From: Ziziphus jujuba
Taxonomy: Eukaryota > Streptophyta > Magnoliopsida > Rosales > Rhamnaceae
NCBI RefSeq assembly: GCF_031755915.1
Contig: NC_083389.1
Span: 2,658,001 to 2,722,000 of the forward strand
DNA length: 64,000 nt
Reading direction: 5' to 3'
Below the pieces are notes generated by a model, which was given only the letters and a program-made list of their open reading frames with translations, was not told the origin of the DNA and searched no databases. Of the stretch, positions 58,721 to 64,000 are shown one piece after another. The number at the start of each line of letters is the position of its first letter. The first letter of the stretch is position 1. Made by a program: the position numbers and the translations under genes.

Positions 58721-58923
58721 ATGATTCAACCCCAAAGCCATTTGAATGTAGCGGATAACAATGGAGCCCAAGAATTAATGTGTATTCGAATCATATGAGC
58801 TAGTAATCGATGATATGCTCATATTAGTGACATTGTTGCTGTAATTAAGGAAACAACACCAAATACACCTATAGAATGATCAGAAGTGATCAGAGCTGTA
58901 ATTGTACATACTTGTAAAGAACT
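58721..58923 (+). pseudogene. rpl14: plastid rpl14 (ribosomal protein uL14), first part
   Basis: [20 protein letters not shown] start; stop after CIRII (TGA for Arg), others near 58862-58880. Interrupted at KEL by solo LTR J after GAACT (58919-58923). The rest is at 60062-60224. Confidence 0.92.
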
Positions 58924-60056
58924 TGATATGAACCTAAGACGACCTACGCCTAAATTGGTATTATATTAGCTCGGATCTAATTATGTTCAAGTTCTAATGG
59001 TCACCTTGACCTTCAACCAACCTGTGATTAAAAACCCTTAGTATATAATGGAGGCGCCACAATAGGTGATGGAAGGCCAATTGATAAGTCAAACTAAAAC
59101 ACTCATTCACTAATGGTGTTTTAGGTGTTCAAAAGAACAAGGAGAGATTCAATCTCATAAAATAAATTCTCAATATTATTAATGGTTTTTTCATCCTTAA
59201 AAATAAGCCCTTTTATGGGCTAAAAGAAAACAAAATGAAACCCTAAAAACAAAAGGGAAAACTGGCCATGCTTGTTGTTTCCTAATGTGATCAAATTTTC
59301 TCTCTCCTTTCCTAATATAATTTTGATTAATTAATTCCTTTATTTTGAATTAGGAACTAATTAATTTAAAAAGAATTAATAAAAGTAATAACTTTCCTAA
59401 ACTTATTTGTCCAGCAAATATACAAATAAAAACCAAAATGTAAAGGTAATTTCCTAAAACAAAAAGTAAAAATCAAATTATGAAACTAAAATACTATCTT
59501 TTTGACTAAGTTGACTTTGACCAATCTTTGACCAATTTAAGCTCCAAATCAGCTTCCATATGATTTTTAGGATGCCAAATAGGATTTACATGGAGCCCCA
59601 AATGTTGCCTTTTCTTAGAGGAAAGAGAAAAAGCCAACTCGGCAAAATGCAGTAAAGTCAACGGGTAATACAGTAAAACTGGCCAATTTTTCATGCCATG
59701 AGCATAACCCCTTTTTGGTTGCCTCTAAAGTTGCATTGAATTGATTCCATGACTCTTAGACATATATATTTAATCCATAAGGCATTGGAACCATTTCATG
59801 TGTGCCCGGACTCCATAAATGCACCAAAACCACTACCCGGGTCCATATCGACTTCCACCACTTGTATGCTCAAAATAGGTCTTGGGTCTTCAAGTATGGA
59901 CAAGCCCCATTGAGAATGAAATACTCCCTAGATAAAGGGAGCAAGGTTTTCCTTAAACATCTTAATTAAGCCCTAGTGATCGGTCCGGTCTTCATCCATA
60001 TCGGGTCAGCACCCCAGCAGGTTGTTGGTTGTGCAGGTTCACGCGGATTCACATCA
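58924..60056 (-). repeat. gypsy solo LTR J (1133 bp) in plastid-derived rpl14
   Basis: Plus strand TGATATGAACCTAAGACGAC...GATTCACATCA, with GAACT before and AAACT after (one base differs, presumably a later mutation). More diverged from B and H than they are from each other, so it is an older insertion. Confidence 0.92.
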
Positions 60057-60061
60057 AAACT

Positions 60062-60224
60062 CAAACGTGAGAACGGTATGATCATATGATATGATGACAA
60101 TGTTGTAGTTGTTATTGATAAAGAAGGAAATCCAAAAGGAACTCAAATTTTTGGCACGATCACCTGGGAATTAAGACTGTTAAATTTCACTAAAATAGTT
60201 TCATTAGCACCCGAAGTATTATAA
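60062..60224 (+). pseudogene. rpl14: plastid rpl14, end
   Basis: Continues KREN-GMII, then [33 protein letters not shown] and TAA at 60222-60224, with a one-base shift near 60090. Confidence 0.92.
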
Positions 60225-60488
60225 GAAGAGACCATAACATAATTAATATAATTAATTATAACATATTTAATAGAATTAATATAGTTATAATATTTAACTG
60301 AGTATTTACCGAGTAATTAATTGAAATTGATTAAGATTATTTAGTAAATTGAGATTTATTATTAGTAGTAGATTGGTTGTGTCTCACGTATATGCCTTTA
60401 AGAATTCAAAATTAAAAAATAAAGAAAAACAGAAAAAGAGCATGTTGATTATGTCAAAATTCGAGTACAACAATAATCTGAGTTTATC
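60225..60488 (+). other. plastid rpl14-rps8 spacer
   Basis: AT-rich, with repeated ATTAATATA-like stretches near 60238-60320. No gene. Confidence 0.7.
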
Positions 60489-60902
60489 ATGAATATAGAC
60501 ATTATTGCTGATATGATAACCTCTATACAAAATGCTGACATGAAAAAAAAAAAAAAAAAAAAGATCAGTTCGAATGCCATCTACTAACATTACTGAAAAC
60601 ATTGTTAAAATCCTTTTACGCGAAGTTTTATTGAAAACATGAGGAAACATCAGGAAAACAACAAAGATTTTTTGGTTTTAACCCTACGACATAGAAGGAC
60701 TAGGAAAGGACCATATAAAGTTGTTTTAAATTTAAAATGGATCAGTCGACCCGGTCTATGAATATATTCTAACTATTAATGAATTCCTAGAATTTTAGGC
60801 GGAATGGGGATTGTAATTCTTTCAACTTCTCGGGGTATAATGACAAACAAAGAGGCTCGATTAGAAGAAATTGGTGGAGAACTTTTATGTTATATATGGT
60901 AA
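60489..60902 (+). pseudogene. rps8: plastid rps8 (ribosomal protein uS8)
   Basis: MNIDIIADMITSIQNADM start, then an A-run of about 20 bases (60542-60562) where the gene normally has a mixed Asp/Arg/Lys coding segment. It then reads [16 protein letters not shown], shifts frame several times, and ends [27 protein letters not shown] at 60900-60902. Confidence 0.9.
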
Positions 60903-61033
60903 TCCTTCTGATATGCAAATTATATGTAGAACTTTCATATTTGTGAAAAAAAAAGAAGAAAAAAAAGAGAGAGGGCGGTTTTCTAATATCACCCCTCCTG
61001 TATTAGTTGATACCTCAGGGAATTTGACCTAAA

Positions 61034-61270
61034 ATGAAAGGGAAAACAAAAAGGATTCATGAAGGTTGAAGTAGTGCATGACTGCCCAATGGTATAGTCT
61101 GAATTCGTTTAGATAATGAAAATCTGATTCAAGATTATGTTTTAGGAACGATTATAAGTAGTTTTTTTTATACATATATGACGAGGAAATCGAAGCAAAA
61201 GTAAAGCAAGTCATTATGATTCAACAAGCGGATGTATAGTTTATAGACTCCCAAAAAAGATTCCAATGAT
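61034..61270 (+). pseudogene. infA: plastid infA (initiation factor IF-1), decayed
   Basis: MKGKTKRIHEG start, then stops; IRLDNENLIQDYVLGTII remains readable. infA is often already a pseudogene in angiosperm plastids, so part of this decay may predate the transfer. Confidence 0.75.
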
Positions 61271-61389
61271 TAGATGGTTTTTTCAATTTCAACATTCATT
61301 TTTAGGGTATACGATTCGAAGTTAAAAATTTCAAGCAACTTATTTTCTTTCAATAAAGAAAGTTAGAATTAAATTAAGGAATGATAAAT

Positions 61390-61503
61390 ATGAAAATAAG
61401 AGCCTCTGTGCGTAAAATTTATGAAAAATGTCGACTGATCCATAGTCGGGGATGAATTATAGTAATTTGTTCCAACCTCAGACATAAACAAAGACAAGGA
61501 TAA
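61390..61503 (+). pseudogene. rpl36: plastid rpl36 (ribosomal protein bL36)
   Basis: MKIRASVRKIYEKCRLIHSR, normal 37-codon length, with a TGA for Arg after SRG and Tyr for the first zinc-binding Cys. Confidence 0.92.
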
Positions 61504-61639
61504 TCTTTCTAAACAAAAAATGATTCTATAAATTTAAAGGAACTATTGTACAAATACAGAAATAAAAATAAAGGATCTGTTTTGACATGAAATGGATATA
61601 TCCATATATCTCTGACTTATATTTATGAGATGATAAAAT

Positions 61640-62056
61640 ATGGCAAAATCTATACCAAGAACCGATTCAAGTAAGAATAGACATATTGGTTCATGTAAAA
61701 ATGCATGTAGAATACCAAAGGGAGTTACTCATGTCCAAACAAGTTTCGACAATACTATTGTGACTATTACAGATGTAAGGGATCAGGTAATTTCGTGGTC
61801 TTCCTTTGGTACTTGTGGATTCAAGGGTACAAGATGAGGGATGCCATGTGGCTCTCAAACCACAGCGGAAAATGCTATTCGAATAGTAGTGGATCAGGGT
61901 ATGCAACGAGCAGAAGTCATCATAAAAGGCACCAATCTCTGAAGAGATGCGGGATTAAGAGCTATTCGTAGAAGTGGTATACTATTAAGTTTCATATGAG
62001 ATGTAACCCCTATGCCACATAATCGCTGTAGACCTCCTAAAAAAAGACATGTATAA
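61640..62056 (+). pseudogene. rps11: plastid rps11 (ribosomal protein uS11)
   Basis: [20 protein letters not shown] start; 417 bases, normal length without indels. Stops at about 61835 (TGA after GTR), 61942 (TGA) and 61999; ends RHV-TAA at 62054-62056. Confidence 0.93.
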
Positions 62057-62121
62057 AAATAAACATTGAAGATATTTTAAGAGAAATAAATAATTCAATG
62101 ATCTGATCAAATAATATTACT

Positions 62122-63054
62122 ATGGTTCACAAGAAGGTAACAGTATATACTCAGACAATGCAGTGGAAGTGTGTTGAACCATGAGTAGACAGTAAGCGTC
62201 TTTATTATGGACGCTTTATTCTGGCTCCACTTATGAAAGGCCAAGCCGATACAATGGACATTGTGATGTGAAGAGCTTTGCTTGGAGAAATAGAAGGAAC
62301 ATGTATCACACGCACAAAATTTGATAAAATACCACATGAATATTCTACCATAGTGGGTATTCAAGAATCTGTACACGAAATTTTAATGAATTTGAAAGAA
62401 ATTGTATTGAGAAGTAACCTTTATGGAACTCGTGATGCGTCTATTTATGTCAAAGGTCCCCGATATGTAACTGCTCAAGACATCATCTTACAACCTTCGG
62501 TGGAAATCGTTGATAATACACAGCCTATAGCGAACCTAATGGAACCAACTAATTTATGCATTGATTACAACTCGAAAGGCATCACGGGTATTGTATAAAA
62601 ATGCCAAACAACTTTCAAGATGGAAGTTATTCTATAGATGCTATATTCATGCCTGTTCGAAATGCCAATCATAGTATTCATTCTTATGCAAATGAGAATG
62701 AAAAATAAGAGATATTTTTTCTCGAAATGTGGATAAATGGAAGTTTAACTCATAAAGAAGCATTTCATGAGGCTTCCGGGAATTTGATTGTTACATGCAG
62801 AAGAAGAAAATTTCCATTTAGAAAAAAACCAACACAAAGTTACTTTACCCTTTTTTACTTTTCATGATAGATTGGCTAAACCACGTAAAAATCAAAACGA
62901 AATAGCATTGAAATCTATTTTTATTGACCAATTAGAATTGCACCCCAGGGTCTATAATTGCCTTAAAAGGTCCAATATACATACATTATAAGACCTTTTG
63001 AATAATATTGAAGAAGACCTTATGAAAATGAAACATTTTCACATAGAAGATATA
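62122..63054 (+). pseudogene. rpoA: plastid rpoA (RNA polymerase alpha subunit), 3' end lost
   Basis: MVHKKVTVYTQTMQWKCVEP start with early stops; the open middle part reads [31 protein letters not shown] and [18 protein letters not shown]. Ends at MKMKHFHIEDI where gypsy LTR K begins, about 40 codons short. It would form the core of the plastid-encoded polymerase. Confidence 0.92.
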
Positions 63055-64000
63055 TGAGAATCCGCCCGAGCCTGCACAACCGACAACCCACTGGGGTGCT
63101 GACTTGATACGGATGAAGATCGAGCCAATCACTAAAGCCCAAGCCAAGAAATTTAAGGAAAACCTGGCTACTTTTATACAAGAAGTAATTAATTCTCAAA
63201 AGGACATGTGAATACCCAAAGATACAAAGACTGTTTTAAGCATTCAAGTGGTGGAGACCATTACGGACCCAGGTAGCTGTTTTTGTGCAAATTTGGACTC
63301 CAAGTAGCAAGGAATGGTTCCAACACTTTATTAAATCAATGAATATCATTAATAGGATGTGGAATCCAGCCAAGGCAGAATCAAAAGCATCTAAAAAGGA
63401 TTTGTACAGATAGCATCTCAATTTGGCCGAAAATGTGTTGTTTAGCCCCTGACTTTGACTTTTCTTCTTGTTTGCCTTATTCCAATCAAGAGGCAATGTG
63501 TTGGAATCATTATTAATCATATTTGGCATCCTAAATGGCATATGGAAGTTGATTTGGTTAATTTGATTTTGACTTCTTGTTTTATGAAATTAGTCTTTTA
63601 TTTGGTTTTTATTTATTTATTTGCTGGAAAAATCAACTTAGGAAAGTTATTATTTTATTATTTTCATTATAAATTAATGAAATCCTAATTCAAAATAAAG
63701 AAATTAATTCATCCAAATCAGATTAGGAAATAATGTAAATTTCGGCCAAGCCAGGTTTCCTATTTTTTGGTGGCCAGTTTTACCTATATAATTAGGGTTT
63801 TATCTTGCAACTTCTTAGCCTATTTAAGGGCTTGTTTTATCAATAATATTCAGTATATTATTCATATAGAAAATTATTTGTGAGATTGAATTATCTTTGT
63901 TCTCTTTGAACGCCTAAAAAACCATTAGTGAATGAGTGTTTTAGTTTGACTTATCAATAGGATATCCATCACGTATTGTGGCATCTTCATTATACTAAGG
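63055..64000 (+). repeat. gypsy LTR K, start only
   Basis: Begins TGAGAATCCGCCCGAGCC (apparently lacking a few bases of the usual TGATG start) and follows the LTR family order, including the hairpin box near 63670-63715 and CCTATTTAAGGGC near 63820, to the window end. Whether it is a solo LTR or the 5' LTR of a full element cannot be seen. Confidence 0.88.

Noticed and set aside
39127..63054. A bacterial-type ribosomal protein operon (S10/spc-like order)
   Set aside because: The order comes from the plastid genome. Stops in nearly every gene, the trnI-CAU/ycf2 neighbours and retrotransposons inside the genes show it is a nuclear plastid insertion.

Overview
The window is nuclear DNA of a flowering plant, almost certainly a eudicot, in a repeat-dense (probably pericentromeric or centromeric) region. 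No ordinary host gene is visible. Nearly every base belongs to nested LTR retrotransposons, a decayed CACTA DNA transposon, or an old insertion of plastid DNA (NUPT). The plastid genes are full of premature stops and deletions, which fits nuclear decay and rules out the plastid genome itself. A readable rpl22 argues against a legume plastid donor.

Layout. 1-4050: 3' part of a Ty1/copia element (+) with its complete 3' LTR. 4051-25770: remains of a Ty3/gypsy element D (-), split in its gag start by the copia element and by element A. A (4072-24813, -, target duplication ATCCT) carries gag and the only long pol. A is itself interrupted by B (5119-11489, -, CTTGG) and C (18468-24721, +, GCTTG). 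26030-28551: a CACTA TNP2 remnant and an AT-rich tandem array with short hairpins. 28552-35689: a mosaic of three truncated gypsy pieces, E (-), E' (-) and F (+). 35690-63054: about 12 kb of plastid DNA: an rbcL scrap, ycf2, trnI-CAU, rpl23, rpl2, rps19, rpl22, rps3, rpl16, rpl14, rps8, infA, rpl36, rps11, rpoA. It is broken by element G (44185-58434, +, GGATC, inside rpl16) and solo LTR J (58924-60056, inside rpl14). G contains a copia solo LTR (47992-48997) and element H (50929-58349, -, CAAGG), and H contains solo LTR I (53787-54932). 63055-64000: start of another gypsy LTR, K, inside rpoA.

All the gypsy elements share one design: LTRs of about 1.1 kb beginning TGATG and ending TATCA, an initiator-Met tRNA primer site, a leader of about 1.1 kb rich in poly(A), gag with one CCHC knuckle, an aspartic protease, and a reading frame that runs into the 3' LTR. 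This fits the CRM (centromeric) chromoviruses, which is a family-level inference. A and E keep pol domains. B, C, F, G and H share a non-autonomous structure in which an integrase piece, a reverse-transcriptase piece and the integrase C-terminus are spliced together in scrambled order, with no complete RT, RNase H or integrase core. C still has this as one uninterrupted 1062-codon frame. Comparing the copies suggests a stepwise origin: an E'-like RT-to-integrase deletion, then an F/G-like founder, then B/C/H recombinants with a second copy of one module. Presumably these elements moved using enzymes supplied by A-like relatives.
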